Positions 33,684 through 42,808 of a stretch of DNA of 64,000 bases are shown here, piece after piece. Where the stretch lies: the NCBI GenBank assembly GCA_910585005.1, contig CAJUCN010000008.1, positions 1 through 64,000 on the forward strand, in the 5' to 3' direction. The notes under the pieces were generated by a model. The model saw only the letters and a list, made by a program, of their open reading frames with translations. It made no database searches and was not told the origin of the DNA. The number at the start of each line of letters is the position of its first letter. The first letter of the stretch is position 1. Source of the stretch: an uncultured Lachnospiraceae bacterium (GTDB taxonomy: Bacteria > Bacillota > Clostridia > Lachnospirales > Lachnospiraceae). Position numbers and translations under genes: made by a program.

Positions 33684-34558
33684 TGAATAAAAAGCAGATC
33701 ACATCTTCTATGAAAGCAAGAAAGTTTGCTGCCAATACGGCCGTTCATGTAATTCTTGCCGTGTTGTCAGTTGTATGGTTATTCCCTATTTTTTGGGTTA
33801 TCCTTACCAGTTTCAGGGCGGAAAAAGGGTCTTATGTATCCTCTTTTTTCCCGAAGAACTATACCCTGGATAATTACATAAGGCTGTTTACCAATACTTC
33901 GGTCCTTAACTTTCCGAAAATGTTTATGAATACTTTGATTATCGCAATTTTTTCCTGTGTGATTTCCACCTTTTTCGTGCTGGCTGTCTCTTATAGCATG
34001 TCAAGGCTGCGCTTTAAGATGCGGAAAACTTACATGAACATTGCCATGATCCTGGGCCTTTTTCCGGCGTTTATGTCTATGGTCGCGGTGTATTATATTT
34101 TAAAGTCCCTGGGCCTTTCCGAAGGGGCTATGATCCGGGTAGCGCTGGTGCTGGTGTATTCCGGGGGCGCGGGATTAAGTTTCTACATAGCCAAAGGATT
34201 TTTTGACACGATTCCCAAGGCCCTTGACGAGGCGGCGTATATTGACGGCTGCACCAAGTGGCAGGTATTTTATATGATAACGATTCCTTTGAGTAAACCG
34301 ATCATTGTCTATACCGTATTGACTTCCTTTATGGGACCTTGGGTAGACTTTATCTTTGCAAAGGTGATCTGCCGTGCGGAGGCGGATTATTATACGGTAG
34401 CCATCGGCCTGTGGCGGATGCTGGAGAAAGAGTATATTGACAACTGGTATACCTGCTTTGCAGCAGGTGCGGTATGTATTTCCATACCCATTGCCATTTT
34501 ATTTATCTTCATGCAAAGATATTATACAGAAGGGTTGTCCGGCGCGGTAAAAGGCTGA
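33683..34558 (+). CDS. MalG-type sugar ABC permease
   Basis: This 291-residue permease partners the upstream MalF-like protein. It has six membrane helices and the EAA loop KALDEAAYIDGCTKWQVFYMITIPLSKP. It begins at an ATG overlapping the previous stop by one base, behind GGAGGG, so the two are translationally coupled. It ends with LSGAVKG, the usual MalG-type C terminus that contacts substrate in relatives. A hairpin with a T-run follows before the debranching-enzyme gene. Confidence 0.9.
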   Translation: MNKKQITSSMKARKFAANTAVHVILAVLSVVWLFPIFWVILTSFRAEKGSYVSSFFPKNYTLDNYIRLFTNTSVLNFPKMFMNTLIIAIFSCVISTFFVLAVSYSMSRLRFKMRKTYMNIAMILGLFPAFMSMVAVYYILKSLGLSEGAMIRVALVLVYSGGAGLSFYIAKGFFDTIPKALDEAAYIDGCTKWQVFYMITIPLSKPIIVYTVLTSFMGPWVDFIFAKVICRAEADYYTVAIGLWRMLEKEYIDNWYTCFAAGAVCISIPIAILFIFMQRYYTEGLSGAVKG

Positions 34559-34568
34559 CGGAACAAAT

Positions 34569-34601
34569 ATCCCGCCGTTTTGGAACGGCGGGATTATTTT
34601 T
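34569..34601 (+). terminator. Terminator or attenuator before debranching-enzyme gene
   Basis: The perfect 11-base arms ATCCCGCCGTT (34569-34579) and AACGGCGGGAT (34584-34594) with a TTGG loop are followed by TATTTTT. It probably cuts down read-through into the debranching gene, whose ATG is only 16 bases beyond. Confidence 0.85.
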
Positions 34602-34616
34602 GACGGAGGAGAGAAT

Positions 34617-36551
34617 ATGAAGTGGATCTATGGAAAAAGGGATTGGGACACGATAGACAGGGGGCAGGAAAACTGCTACTTGATGACCAACGGGCTTGGG
34701 GGATTTTCTTCCTTGACCATGTTGGGGTCGGTGGCAAGAAATGACCATTCCCTGCTTATGGCGTGTACTTACGCGCCAAACTGCCGTTATAACATGGTAC
34801 ATAGAGTTGCGGAGCAGATTACCGCTGGGGGGCATCAATTTCATATTTCCAGCCAGGAATTTGCAGATGGGAAACGGGAGGAAGGCTTCCGGTATTTATA
34901 CAGTTTCAGCTATGAGGATACTCCGGTGTGGAAGTTTTTGGTAAAGGGCATTGAAATACGGAAAGAAGCTGCTATGAAAATGGGGGAAAATATGGTCGGG
35001 CTCCATTACGAGATCAGGAACGAAACGCAGCAGGAGTGCACATTTACCGTCATTCCGTTTTACCAGTTTGTAAAAAAAGGTGACGATTGGGAAGAGGGAC
35101 AAAGATTTTCAAGGGAAGGGGATAAAATCTCTTCCGGAGGGCTTTTTTTATACCTTAAGACAAATGGCCAAGTGTGGGATATGGAGGAGAGGATAGACCA
35201 TTACTATTACAGCTACGATCAGTGTGACGGAAGAAGAGCGGAGGGCGTGGCCAGAGCGGATCACTGTATTACGGTCACCGTCAGGGCAAAGGAAAAAAAG
35301 GGACTGGATCTTGTGTTTGGTATGGAAAAGCCGATGGAAACGGCAGAAGACATCATTGCCGGCCTAAAGAGGTACCGGGCCTGCCTGCTGAAAGGCTATG
35401 AGTCGGCACCGGAGATGGTCAGGACGCTGATTGGGAGTGCAGACCAGTTTCTTTCTTCCAGGGCATCCACAGGTGGGCAGACGATTCTGGCAGGTTTTCC
35501 GTTTTTTGAGGACTGGGGAAGAGATACGATGATTGCATTGCCGGGAATCTGTCTGTTCACTGGAAGGTACGAGGTGGCGAAGAACATTTTGAGAACGTTT
35601 GCGGAAAACGAGAAGGATGGGCTGATGCCGAATTTGTTTCCAGAGGGGCAAAAGGAACCTATGTATAACACAGTGGACGCCGCTTTGCTATTTATCAATT
35701 GTGTATATCTGTATTATGAAAAGACCGGAGAGGAGGAATTCGTCCGGGAAATGTATCCTGTGATGGAAAGGATCTTGGATGCATACAGCAGGGGGACACA
35801 CTTTGGCATCCATATGGATTCCGACGGACTGCTGATGGCGGGAGAAGGGCTGGATCAGGTAACATGGATGGATGTCAGGGCAGGGGAGATCCTTCCAACT
35901 CCCAGGCATGGAAAGCCGGTGGAGATCAATGCGTATTGGTTTAATGCTCTCTGTATTATGTCCCGTTTTGCCCGACTTCTAAAAGTGGATCATGAAAGAT
36001 ATGACTGCACGGCAGAAAGGGTGAAAGCCGCTTTTTGTGATCAGTTTTGGATAGAGGAAAAGGGATGTTTAAAGGATGTTGTTTCCGGCAAAGAGGCGGA
36101 CGGGCAGATCCGGTGCAATCAGATTTGGGCGGTATCAATGCCGTTTACCATGCTGCCCCTTAAAAAGGAGCGTCAGGTGGTGGAAAGGGTGTTTGAAAAG
36201 CTCTATACGCCTTATGGCCTTCGGACGCTGGAAGAAGATGATGAGCAGTTCCATCCTTATTACAGAGGGGAAATGTTACAAAGAGATCTGGCATACCATC
36301 AGGGAACCATTTGGGTCTTTCCGCTTGGAGCTTATTATTTGGCCTGTTTAAAGGTAAATGGCTACAGCCAGGAGGCAAAGCGGAAGATAAAAGAGCAGCT
36401 TGAAGGATTGGAAAGTATGCTTAGAGAAGGGTGCATTGGACAATTGCCGGAGATTTATGACGGCGGAAATCCTACCTTTTCCAGGGGATGTTTTGCCCAG
36501 GCATGGAGCGTTGGGGAACTGTTAAGGGTCTATGAAGAAATTGGTTTATAA
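34617..36551 (+). CDS. Amylo-alpha-1,6-glucosidase / glycogen debranching-type enzyme
   Basis: This 644-residue cytoplasmic glycosidase has the GDE-N plus GDE-C layout. The first about 260 residues are beta-rich (NGLGGFSSLTMLG...). The (alpha/alpha) barrel follows, with FPFFEDWGRDTMIALPGI, GLMPNLFPEG, YNTVDAALLFI, TWMDVRAG and GEMLQRDLAYHQGTIWVFPLG. These are the conserved segments of bacterial amylo-1,6-glucosidases, with acidic residues in WGRDT and TWMD suited to catalysis. It would remove branch glucose from imported dextrins or glycogen. GGAGGAGAG precedes the ATG. It ends the LacI-controlled operon. Confidence 0.88.
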   Translation: MKWIYGKRDWDTIDRGQENCYLMTNGLGGFSSLTMLGSVARNDHSLLMACTYAPNCRYNMVHRVAEQITAGGHQFHISSQEFADGKREEGFRYLYSFSYEDTPVWKFLVKGIEIRKEAAMKMGENMVGLHYEIRNETQQECTFTVIPFYQFVKKGDDWEEGQRFSREGDKISSGGLFLYLKTNGQVWDMEERIDHYYYSYDQCDGRRAEGVARADHCITVTVRAKEKKGLDLVFGMEKPMETAEDIIAGLKRYRACLLKGYESAPEMVRTLIGSADQFLSSRASTGGQTILAGFPFFEDWGRDTMIALPGICLFTGRYEVAKNILRTFAENEKDGLMPNLFPEGQKEPMYNTVDAALLFINCVYLYYEKTGEEEFVREMYPVMERILDAYSRGTHFGIHMDSDGLLMAGEGLDQVTWMDVRAGEILPTPRHGKPVEINAYWFNALCIMSRFARLLKVDHERYDCTAERVKAAFCDQFWIEEKGCLKDVVSGKEADGQIRCNQIWAVSMPFTMLPLKKERQVVERVFEKLYTPYGLRTLEEDDEQFHPYYRGEMLQRDLAYHQGTIWVFPLGAYYLACLKVNGYSQEAKRKIKEQLEGLESMLREGCIGQLPEIYDGGNPTFSRGCFAQAWSVGELLRVYEEIGL

Positions 36552-36606
36552 GGTTTTGGATCCATTGCAATAAGGAGTATAATTTTAAAAAACTCCAAAT
36601 TTAACA

Positions 36607-36635
36607 TTGACATTGATTTCGCCATATGCTATAAA
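36607..36635 (+). promoter_or_regulatory. Sigma-A promoter of the T-box transcript
   Basis: TTGACA (36607-36612) and TATAAA (36630-36635) are separated by exactly 17 bases, a near-consensus promoter. Transcription would begin about 36642, at the start of the T-box leader. Confidence 0.88.
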
Positions 36636-36641
36636 AGAAAA

Positions 36642-36919
36642 AAGAAACCGTTGAAGAAGAGTAAGTACTTTGAGTGATCCGGTATCAGGGTCAGTTCATC
36701 ACAGAGAGCCGCTATTGGTGGGAGGCGGTATGGGCAGCTTAAGGGAATGGGCTTTAGAGGGCGAGCCGAAGAAAGTAGGCGAGACGGAGAGGATGCTCCG
36801 TTATCAAATCGAGCATATGATAGTATGCGATGAGCGGGTGTAAAATACATCAAGCCGGGTGGCACCGCAGGAGTTTAACTCTTGTCCCAGCAGTAATTGG
36901 TTGGGGGAAGGGTTTTTTT
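36642..36919 (+). promoter_or_regulatory. T-box riboswitch, tryptophan specifier
   Basis: This leader reads uncharged tRNA to control trpB. The T-box core GGGTGGCACCGC is at 36857-36868; its TGGC pairs with a GCCA tRNA end, fitting the G discriminator of tRNA-Trp. An AGTA-type motif (GAAGAGTAAGTA) lies at the 5' side of stem I. On the 3' side, GGGAA-TGG-GC places the Trp codon TGG (36748-36750) in the specifier position. A terminator stem (36877-36889 with 36901-36914, one mismatch) ends in seven T at 36913-36919. Low charging of tRNA-Trp would favour antitermination and expression of the downstream gene. Confidence 0.92.
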
Positions 36920-37038
36920 GTGTACTGAAACCGTGGACAGTAGACGTCTATCGACTTTCCCAAACCGCAGGATCTGCCAACGGCATTTCCTGTCGTATAG
37001 AATAGAAAACAGCACAAGGTGCAGAATGGAGGAACAGG

Positions 37039-38421
37039 ATGAGCGAAGCAACGAAGATCCCTTACAAAATTTACCTGGAAGAAAGTGAGATGCCAAAAAG
37101 CTGGTACAACGTGCGGGCGGATATGAAAAATAAACCGGAGCCGCTTCTGAATCCGGGGACACTTAAGCCCATCACTTATGACGAGCTAAAAGGTATTTTT
37201 TGTGAAGAGTTATGTAAACAAGAATTGGATGATAACACAGCATATATAGAAATACCGGAGGAAATCAGGAATTTTTATAAAATGTACCGGCCCTCTCCGT
37301 TGGTGCGTGCTTATTGCCTGGAAGAAAAGCTAAAGACCCCGGCAAAGATCTATTACAAATTTGAGGGGAACAACACCAGCGGCAGCCATAAGCTTAATTC
37401 TGCTATTGCACAGGCTTATTATGCAAAGAAGCAGGGGCTGAAAGGGGTAACAACGGAAACCGGTGCAGGACAGTGGGGAACCGCGCTTTCGATGGCGTGT
37501 GCATATCTTGACCTTGACTGTCAGGTATACATGGTGAAATGTTCCTATGAGCAGAAACCTTTCAGGCGTGAGGTGATGAGGACTTATGGCGCCAATGTTA
37601 CGCCGTCGCCTTCAGAGACGACACAGGTGGGAAGAAAGATTTTGGAAGAGTTTCCGGGAACCACAGGAAGCCTTGGCTGTGCCATCTCCGAGGCGGTGGA
37701 AGCTGCCATTTCCCAAGAAGGTTACCGCTATGTACTTGGCTCTGTGCTAAACCAGGTTCTCTTACATCAGTCTGTGATTGGTTTAGAGGCAAAAGCAGCA
37801 ATGGATAAATATGGAATAAAACCGGACGTGATCATCGGCTGTGCCGGAGGAGGTTCTAATCTGGGCGGACTGATCTCCCCGTTTATGGGTGAAAAACTCC
37901 GGGGCCAGGCTGATTACCGTTTTATTGCGGTGGAACCGGCTTCTTGTCCCAGCCTTACAAGAGGAAAGTTTGTCTATGACTTCTGTGACACAGGAAAGGT
38001 TTGTCCTTTAGCCAAGATGTACACCTTAGGAAGCGGCTTTATTCCCGCCGCAAACCATGCGGGAGGACTGCGTTACCACGGAATGAGTTCCGTTCTTTCC
38101 CAGCTTTATCATGATGGGCTTATGGAGGCCGTCAGCGTGGAACAAACTTCCGTATTTAAAGCAGCGGAGGAATTTGCAAGGGTGGAAGGCATTCTTCCGG
38201 CGCCGGAAAGCTCCCATGCGATCAAAGCTGCCATTGATGAGGCGATGAAGTGTAAAGAAACCGGAGAAGAAAAGACGATCCTCTTCGGCCTTACGGGAAC
38301 AGGCTATTTTGATATGGTAGCCTATGAGCGTTTCCATAATGGAGAGATGACCGACTATATCCCTACGGATGAAGAGTTAGCCAAGGGGCTTGCCGGAATT
38401 CCCACATTTCCCGGAAATTAA
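37039..38421 (+). CDS. trpB: Tryptophan synthase beta chain, TrpB2 type
   Basis: This PLP enzyme (460 residues) joins indole and serine to make tryptophan. It is longer than TrpB1 and has the TrpB2 hallmarks: an N-terminal extension (SWYNVRADM), RPSPLVRA, the PLP lysine in NNTSGSHKLNSA (Lys118), TETGAGQWGTALS, the phosphate-binding GCAGGGSNLGG and a C-terminal GLTGTGYFDM. No trpA or other trp gene is adjacent, so it may act alone on free indole, abundant in the gut. The Trp-specific T-box in front supports a tryptophan-supply role. It starts at an ATG behind GAGGAACAGG. Confidence 0.93.
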   Translation: MSEATKIPYKIYLEESEMPKSWYNVRADMKNKPEPLLNPGTLKPITYDELKGIFCEELCKQELDDNTAYIEIPEEIRNFYKMYRPSPLVRAYCLEEKLKTPAKIYYKFEGNNTSGSHKLNSAIAQAYYAKKQGLKGVTTETGAGQWGTALSMACAYLDLDCQVYMVKCSYEQKPFRREVMRTYGANVTPSPSETTQVGRKILEEFPGTTGSLGCAISEAVEAAISQEGYRYVLGSVLNQVLLHQSVIGLEAKAAMDKYGIKPDVIIGCAGGGSNLGGLISPFMGEKLRGQADYRFIAVEPASCPSLTRGKFVYDFCDTGKVCPLAKMYTLGSGFIPAANHAGGLRYHGMSSVLSQLYHDGLMEAVSVEQTSVFKAAEEFARVEGILPAPESSHAIKAAIDEAMKCKETGEEKTILFGLTGTGYFDMVAYERFHNGEMTDYIPTDEELAKGLAGIPTFPGN

Positions 38422-38508
38422 TTTTTGAGTGGAATGATATGCGCCGGAGTGGTACAATACTAATCAGGAAGTTTACCAATCAGTTTTTCTTAAGTTAGGA
38501 GGTATGGC

Positions 38509-39255
38509 ATGTTATTAAAAGGCAAAGTAGCGGTGGTTACAGGCGGAAGCAGGGGCATTGGTTTTGCTACGGTGGAAGCTTTTATCAAAGAGGGGGCAAA
38601 GGTCGTTTTGTGTGCAAGCCGGCAGGAAACGGCGGATAAAGCGTTAGAACAGCTTAAGGAAAAGTATCCGGATGCGGCGGTGGAGGGGATTTGGCCGAAA
38701 TTGTCAGATTACGGAGACGTAGAGAAGGCCTTTGGAAAGATTGTACAAAAGTACGGATGCATTGATATCCTGGTGAATAATGCGGGTATGTCAGACAGCA
38801 CCCCTTTTGCCAAGTATACGGAAGAAACCTTTGATAAGGTGATGGACTTAAATGTAAAGAGCGTCTATAACTGTATTAGGGCGGTCAGCGATAAGATGAG
38901 AGAGCAGGGAAGCGGCGTGATCTTAAACACATCCTCCATGGTAAGCATTTATGGGCAGCCTGCGGGGCTGGCTTACCCGACTTCCAAGTTTGCGGTAAAC
39001 GGGATGACATTATCCCTTGCAAGGGAGCTTGGCCCGTCCGGTATCCGTGTGAATGCGGTTGCGCCGGGGATTACCTACACGGATATGATGAAAGCGGTTC
39101 CCAAAGAGGTGATCGATCCTATGATCGCACAGATTCCGCTACGCAGGATCGGCCAGCCGGAGGATATTGCCAATGCTTTTGTATTCCTTGCTTCGGACAT
39201 GGCGTCTTACATCACCGGTGTGGTGCTTCGCGTGGATGGGTTGGCAAGAACCTGA
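38509..39255 (+). CDS. Short-chain dehydrogenase/reductase
   Basis: This 248-residue NAD(P)-dependent oxidoreductase has TGGSRGIG (cofactor loop), NNAG, the catalytic Ser in NTSSMVSIYGQ and YPTSK (Tyr and Lys), then the VAPGITYTDM loop and DMASYITG near the end. Among SDRs the region NTSSMVSIYGQP...VNGMT resembles Lachnospiraceae hydroxysteroid-dehydrogenase-like members, so bile-acid or steroid oxidation is possible, but a FabG-like or sugar-alcohol role cannot be excluded. It has a strong AGGAGG start site and its own terminator. No fatty-acid genes are near. Confidence 0.85.
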   Translation: MLLKGKVAVVTGGSRGIGFATVEAFIKEGAKVVLCASRQETADKALEQLKEKYPDAAVEGIWPKLSDYGDVEKAFGKIVQKYGCIDILVNNAGMSDSTPFAKYTEETFDKVMDLNVKSVYNCIRAVSDKMREQGSGVILNTSSMVSIYGQPAGLAYPTSKFAVNGMTLSLARELGPSGIRVNAVAPGITYTDMMKAVPKEVIDPMIAQIPLRRIGQPEDIANAFVFLASDMASYITGVVLRVDGLART

Positions 39256-39284
39256 TGGTAATGATGCAGGAGAATTAATACGTT

Positions 39285-39324
39285 AGGAGATTTTCTACTT
39301 AGATGGAAAATCTCCTATTTTTTT
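39285..39324 (+). terminator. Intrinsic terminator after SDR gene
   Basis: The perfect 11-base arms AGGAGATTTTC (39285-39295) and GAAAATCTCCT (39306-39316), with a 10-base loop, are followed by a run of T from 39318. This ends the SDR transcript before the sigma-factor operon. Confidence 0.92.
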
Positions 39325-39394
39325 CTCCATTTCCATAGGCTGGGACGTTATACTTTATAAGAAGCGTTTTCGGAATACAAAAGAGTGGAGGGTT

Positions 39395-39919
39395 ATGATG
39401 GACCAGGATTTTCTTCTGATGGGGAAAATGAGACGTGGTGAGGAAGAAGCTATGGAACTTTTTGTGCGGAAATATTATCCCCGGGTCTTAAAATACTGTA
39501 GTTTCCATTCCGGGGATAAGCAGCGGGCGGAAGATCTGGCACAGGAAACGTTTCTTCGGTTTTTCCGGGCGCTTGCAGGCTATTCTTATCAGGGAAAGAA
39601 CTTAAATTATCTGTATACCATTGCAAGGAATCTATGCGCTGACATTCATCGGGAAACAAGGGAAATGTCAGTGGAGGAATTTCCGGAGCTGGGAGAAGAA
39701 AAAACGGCGGAGATTGAGGAACGGATTGCAGTAAAGAGCGCTTTGGCAAAGCTTCCCGATGAATTAAAGGAGGTGGTAATCCTTCGGTTTTTTCAGGAAA
39801 TGCGGGTGAAGGAGATTGCAAAACTCCTGGGGATTGGAGTACCTTCTGTAAAGTATCGTCTAAAGAAAGCATTGGCGGTTTTGGAGCAGGTTTTAGGAGA
39901 AAAGGAGAAGAAGGGATGA
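39395..39919 (+). CDS. ECF-type RNA polymerase sigma factor
   Basis: This 174-residue alternative sigma factor has region 2 (ELFVRKYYPRVLKYC...AEDLAQETFLRFFRAL) and region 4 (LPDELKEVVILRFFQEMRVKEIAKLLGIGVPSVKYRLKKAL) joined by a short linker. The ATG follows GGAGG. Its stop overlaps the start of the next gene (ATGA), beginning a four-gene operon of sigma factor, membrane protein, ABC ATPase and ABC permease. It likely directs an envelope-stress or antimicrobial-peptide response that includes this transporter; that is inferred from gene order. Confidence 0.93.
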   Translation: MMDQDFLLMGKMRRGEEEAMELFVRKYYPRVLKYCSFHSGDKQRAEDLAQETFLRFFRALAGYSYQGKNLNYLYTIARNLCADIHRETREMSVEEFPELGEEKTAEIEERIAVKSALAKLPDELKEVVILRFFQEMRVKEIAKLLGIGVPSVKYRLKKALAVLEQVLGEKEKKG

Positions 39920-40665
39920 AAAGGGTACAGGAACGGTTAAAAGAATATGGGAAACAATATCCGCTGATGCCAGAGGAAATAAGGGTAAAGGAAGTGATAT
40001 GGCGGGGACAGGCAGCCTTTTTTGAGGAAGCGGAGAAGTTCCCGGCCTCTTATCTTGATTTTTTCTGGCAGCAGGCAGGCTATATCAGAAAGAGATGGTG
40101 GGGATTACAGTTTTTGGCACTTTTGCTGCTTTGGTGCTGGGTCTGCAATGTTTCCGGAAAAAGGGAGATTCAGGGTACAATGGGGATCATGGCGGCAGTG
40201 TTTGCAATTTTGCTGATCCCAGAACTGTGGAAGAACAGGGCGGCAAATGCCATGGAGATTGAAGGAAGCGCCTATTATTCCCTGCGGCAGATCTATGCGG
40301 CGCGGATGCTTGCCTTTGGTGTGGTGGATATTGGGCTTTTGAGCGCATTTACTGTGGCGGTTTCAGTGACTGCCTCCGTCCAGGCCAAGGAGATGGTGGT
40401 TTATTTTTTTCTGCCCTTTACGGGAGCCTGCTGTATTTTGTTCCGGGCGTTGTGCAGCAGAATGGTGACGACACAGATAGGAACCATGTCCTTGGCGCTT
40501 CTTTGGACGGCGGTGTGGCTGTTTGTGGTGACAGATGAGCAGATTTATCAGAAGGTTTCCGTTCCTGTCTGGGGGGCAGCGCTTTTGCTGGCGGCGCTGT
40601 ATCTCGGCTATGCGGTAAAAAAGTCGATTACGATGTGTGAAAACTTTGCGGAGGTGGGGATTTGA
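39916..40665 (+). CDS. Membrane protein linked to ECF sigma factor (putative anti-sigma)
   Basis: This 249-residue protein has about 75 cytoplasmic residues (MKRVQERLKEYG...SYLDFFWQQAGYI) followed by about six membrane helices. The soluble N-terminal piece translated with the sigma factor, plus membrane helices, fits an anti-sigma factor that holds its sigma partner, but no zinc-binding HxxxCxxC is seen and it could instead be a transporter accessory subunit. It overlaps the sigma gene by 4 bases and the ATPase gene by 1 base, so all are co-expressed. Confidence 0.65.
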   Translation: MKRVQERLKEYGKQYPLMPEEIRVKEVIWRGQAAFFEEAEKFPASYLDFFWQQAGYIRKRWWGLQFLALLLLWCWVCNVSGKREIQGTMGIMAAVFAILLIPELWKNRAANAMEIEGSAYYSLRQIYAARMLAFGVVDIGLLSAFTVAVSVTASVQAKEMVVYFFLPFTGACCILFRALCSRMVTTQIGTMSLALLWTAVWLFVVTDEQIYQKVSVPVWGAALLLAALYLGYAVKKSITMCENFAEVGI

Positions 40666-41552
40666 TGGAGTTAAAAATAGAGAGTTTATCCAAGGATTTT
40701 AAGGAAGTCCGGGCGGTAGACCGGGTGAGTTGCAGAATGGAAAATGGCGTTTACGGGCTTTTGGGCGTAAACGGGGCGGGGAAAACCACCCTTATGCGGA
40801 TGCTTTGCACACTGCTTACGCCTACGGAGGGGAAGATCACTTATCATGGGAAAGATATTTTTGCTATGGGGGAGGAATACCGTAAGGTGTTGGGGTATTT
40901 GCCCCAGGAATTTGGGTATTATCCTGATTTTACCGTAAAGGATTATCTGCTTTACATTGCTTCCATAAAAGGAATCAACCGGGCGGTGGCCCAAAAAAAA
41001 GTAACCATGCTGTTACAGAAGGTGGGTCTGTCAAAGCAGCAGAACCGGAAAATGAAAAAGCTTTCCGGTGGCATGAAGCGCAGGGCAGGGATTGCCCAGG
41101 CCATGTTAAACGACCCGGAAATTCTGATCCTGGATGAACCTACAGCAGGACTTGACCCCAGTGAGCGGATCCGCTTCCGTAATTTGATCAGCGAACTTGC
41201 AAGGGAACGGCTGGTGATTTTGTCCACTCATATTGTTTCTGATGTGGAGTATATTGCCAATCAGATCCTGCTTATGAAGGATGGGGCATTGCTCCGTTTC
41301 GGCACGTTGCAGGAGATTATAGGGGAAGTGGAGGAAAAAGTATGGAGCGCGGATATCCCGATATCGAAAGCCCAGGATTATATGAGACGTTATAAGGTGG
41401 TCAGTGCAAGGACTGGGCAAGGGATGGCGCATATGCGGATTTTATCGGATAAGGCGCCTTATCCGGGAGCAGTGGAAGAAGAGCTTACGCTGGAGGACGT
41501 GTTTTTACATTATTTCGGGGAAACGGCAGGTGAAGAAGATGATCAGGTATGA
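40665..41552 (+). CDS. ABC transporter ATP-binding protein
   Basis: This 295-residue ATPase has Walker A GVNGAGKTT, Q-loop YLPQEFGYY, signature LSGGMKRR, Walker B ILILDEPTAGLD and H-loop LSTHIV. The ATG at 40665 is chosen over a TTG one codon earlier; the A of the ATG overlaps the previous stop. The C-terminal about 80 residues lie after the core and resemble those of bacitracin/lantibiotic-immunity-type ATPases. The following permease overlaps it by 14 bases. All catalytic motifs are intact. Confidence 0.92.
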   Translation: MELKIESLSKDFKEVRAVDRVSCRMENGVYGLLGVNGAGKTTLMRMLCTLLTPTEGKITYHGKDIFAMGEEYRKVLGYLPQEFGYYPDFTVKDYLLYIASIKGINRAVAQKKVTMLLQKVGLSKQQNRKMKKLSGGMKRRAGIAQAMLNDPEILILDEPTAGLDPSERIRFRNLISELARERLVILSTHIVSDVEYIANQILLMKDGALLRFGTLQEIIGEVEEKVWSADIPISKAQDYMRRYKVVSARTGQGMAHMRILSDKAPYPGAVEEELTLEDVFLHYFGETAGEEDDQV

Positions 41553-42762
41553 GTTAAAAAAAGTATTTGTAAAACCAGGCAGCAGGATTGCCCTTTTGCT
41601 GTTGGCATTGCTGCTTGGCGTGGTTTGCTTTTTTGCTATGGATGTGGGGTATGTCAATGAACAGGGAAAACAGGAGACAGGGATCCACGCAATGAGGAAA
41701 TTGCGGGAAGTAAAGAAGGAGTGGGAAGGGGAATTGACAGAGGACGTACTGGCAAGTGTTATTGCGGAAAATGCAAGGATCAATGGCCTTCCCGGATATT
41801 GGGGGGAGGAGGGTTTTGCAACGGATATGGGTTACGGTTGGAAGCAGGGGATCTATGATATTTGCCGTATGCTAAGCACAGCCTTTGGCGCATTTCGGGA
41901 ATATGATTACCGCCGGGTGGACTCCCTTTCCCCAAAGGATGCAGGGCAGTTTTACGAAAGGCGTATTTTGCAGCTAAAGGAGTGGCTTTTTGGGGAAGCC
42001 AATGAACAGTTTTCCGAAGGGGAAAAGGCTTTTTTGATAGGGCGGTTTGAAGAATTGGAGACGCCTTTATTCTATGATTATCTATACGGCTGGGATCAGC
42101 TTTTTGAATATGCGCCTACGGTCATTATGATTACAGTGCTGATCCTGGGCTTTTTGGCAGCAGGAATCTTTTCGGGAGAGTTTCAGCTTAAGGCGGACGC
42201 AATATTCTTTTCTTCCCGGCATGGCCGGGGCAAGGCAAGCCGGGCAAAGCTTTGGGCAGGGCTTATTATGGTGACGGTCATCTATTGGGGGATGGTACTT
42301 TTGTACTCCGCAATCGTGCTAGGCTGTATGGGAACGGACGGGGCAGGGTGCGCCATCCAGATGACCGGCCGGGGATGGAAGAGTTTTTACAATATCACGA
42401 TTTGGCAGGAGTATCTGCTGATCCTGTTTGGCGGGTACCTTGGCGCCATTTTCATCCTGCTTTTGGTGATGCTGGTATCCGCAAAGGCAAGGTCGGCGGT
42501 TTTGGCGGTGACAATTCCATTTTTCCTGCTTTTTTTGCCTAATTTCCTAACAATGGTTCCCGTTTCCCTGATCGGCAGGATTTGCGGGCTTTTGCCGGAT
42601 CAGCTCCTTCAGATGAATATGGCGGTATGTTATTATAATCTGTACCAGATTGGCGGGAAGGTGATAGGGGCTGTGCCGATCCTGCTTGTGGCCTATTTGG
42701 CGCTGACGGTGTTACTTGGCCCGGTAATCTATCAGGTGTACCGGAAGGCGGAGGCGGGATGA
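41539..42762 (+). CDS. ABC transporter permease
   Basis: This 407-residue membrane subunit starts at the ATG at 41539 (MIRYELKKVFVKPGSRIALL), which overlaps the ATPase end; a longer frame from 41404 lies inside the ATPase gene and is not used. One N-terminal helix, an extracytoplasmic segment of about 170 residues and a C-terminal group of five or six helices (VIMITVLILGFLAAGIF onward) match ABC-2-like drug or peptide exporters. It completes the sigma-controlled transporter. The cargo is unknown. Confidence 0.82.
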   Translation: MIRYELKKVFVKPGSRIALLLLALLLGVVCFFAMDVGYVNEQGKQETGIHAMRKLREVKKEWEGELTEDVLASVIAENARINGLPGYWGEEGFATDMGYGWKQGIYDICRMLSTAFGAFREYDYRRVDSLSPKDAGQFYERRILQLKEWLFGEANEQFSEGEKAFLIGRFEELETPLFYDYLYGWDQLFEYAPTVIMITVLILGFLAAGIFSGEFQLKADAIFFSSRHGRGKASRAKLWAGLIMVTVIYWGMVLLYSAIVLGCMGTDGAGCAIQMTGRGWKSFYNITIWQEYLLILFGGYLGAIFILLLVMLVSAKARSAVLAVTIPFFLLFLPNFLTMVPVSLIGRICGLLPDQLLQMNMAVCYYNLYQIGGKVIGAVPILLVAYLALTVLLGPVIYQVYRKAEAG

Positions 42763-42808
42763 GAGGGCAGGGATACGCTATCCGGGCAAAGGATGTATTC
42801 TTCTGAAA

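Noticed and set aside
38425..38458. Promoter before the SDR gene (TTGAGT and TACAAT)
   Set aside because: The -10 box is good, but the spacing to TTGAGT is 22 bases, too long for a sigma-A promoter; no better -35 was found.
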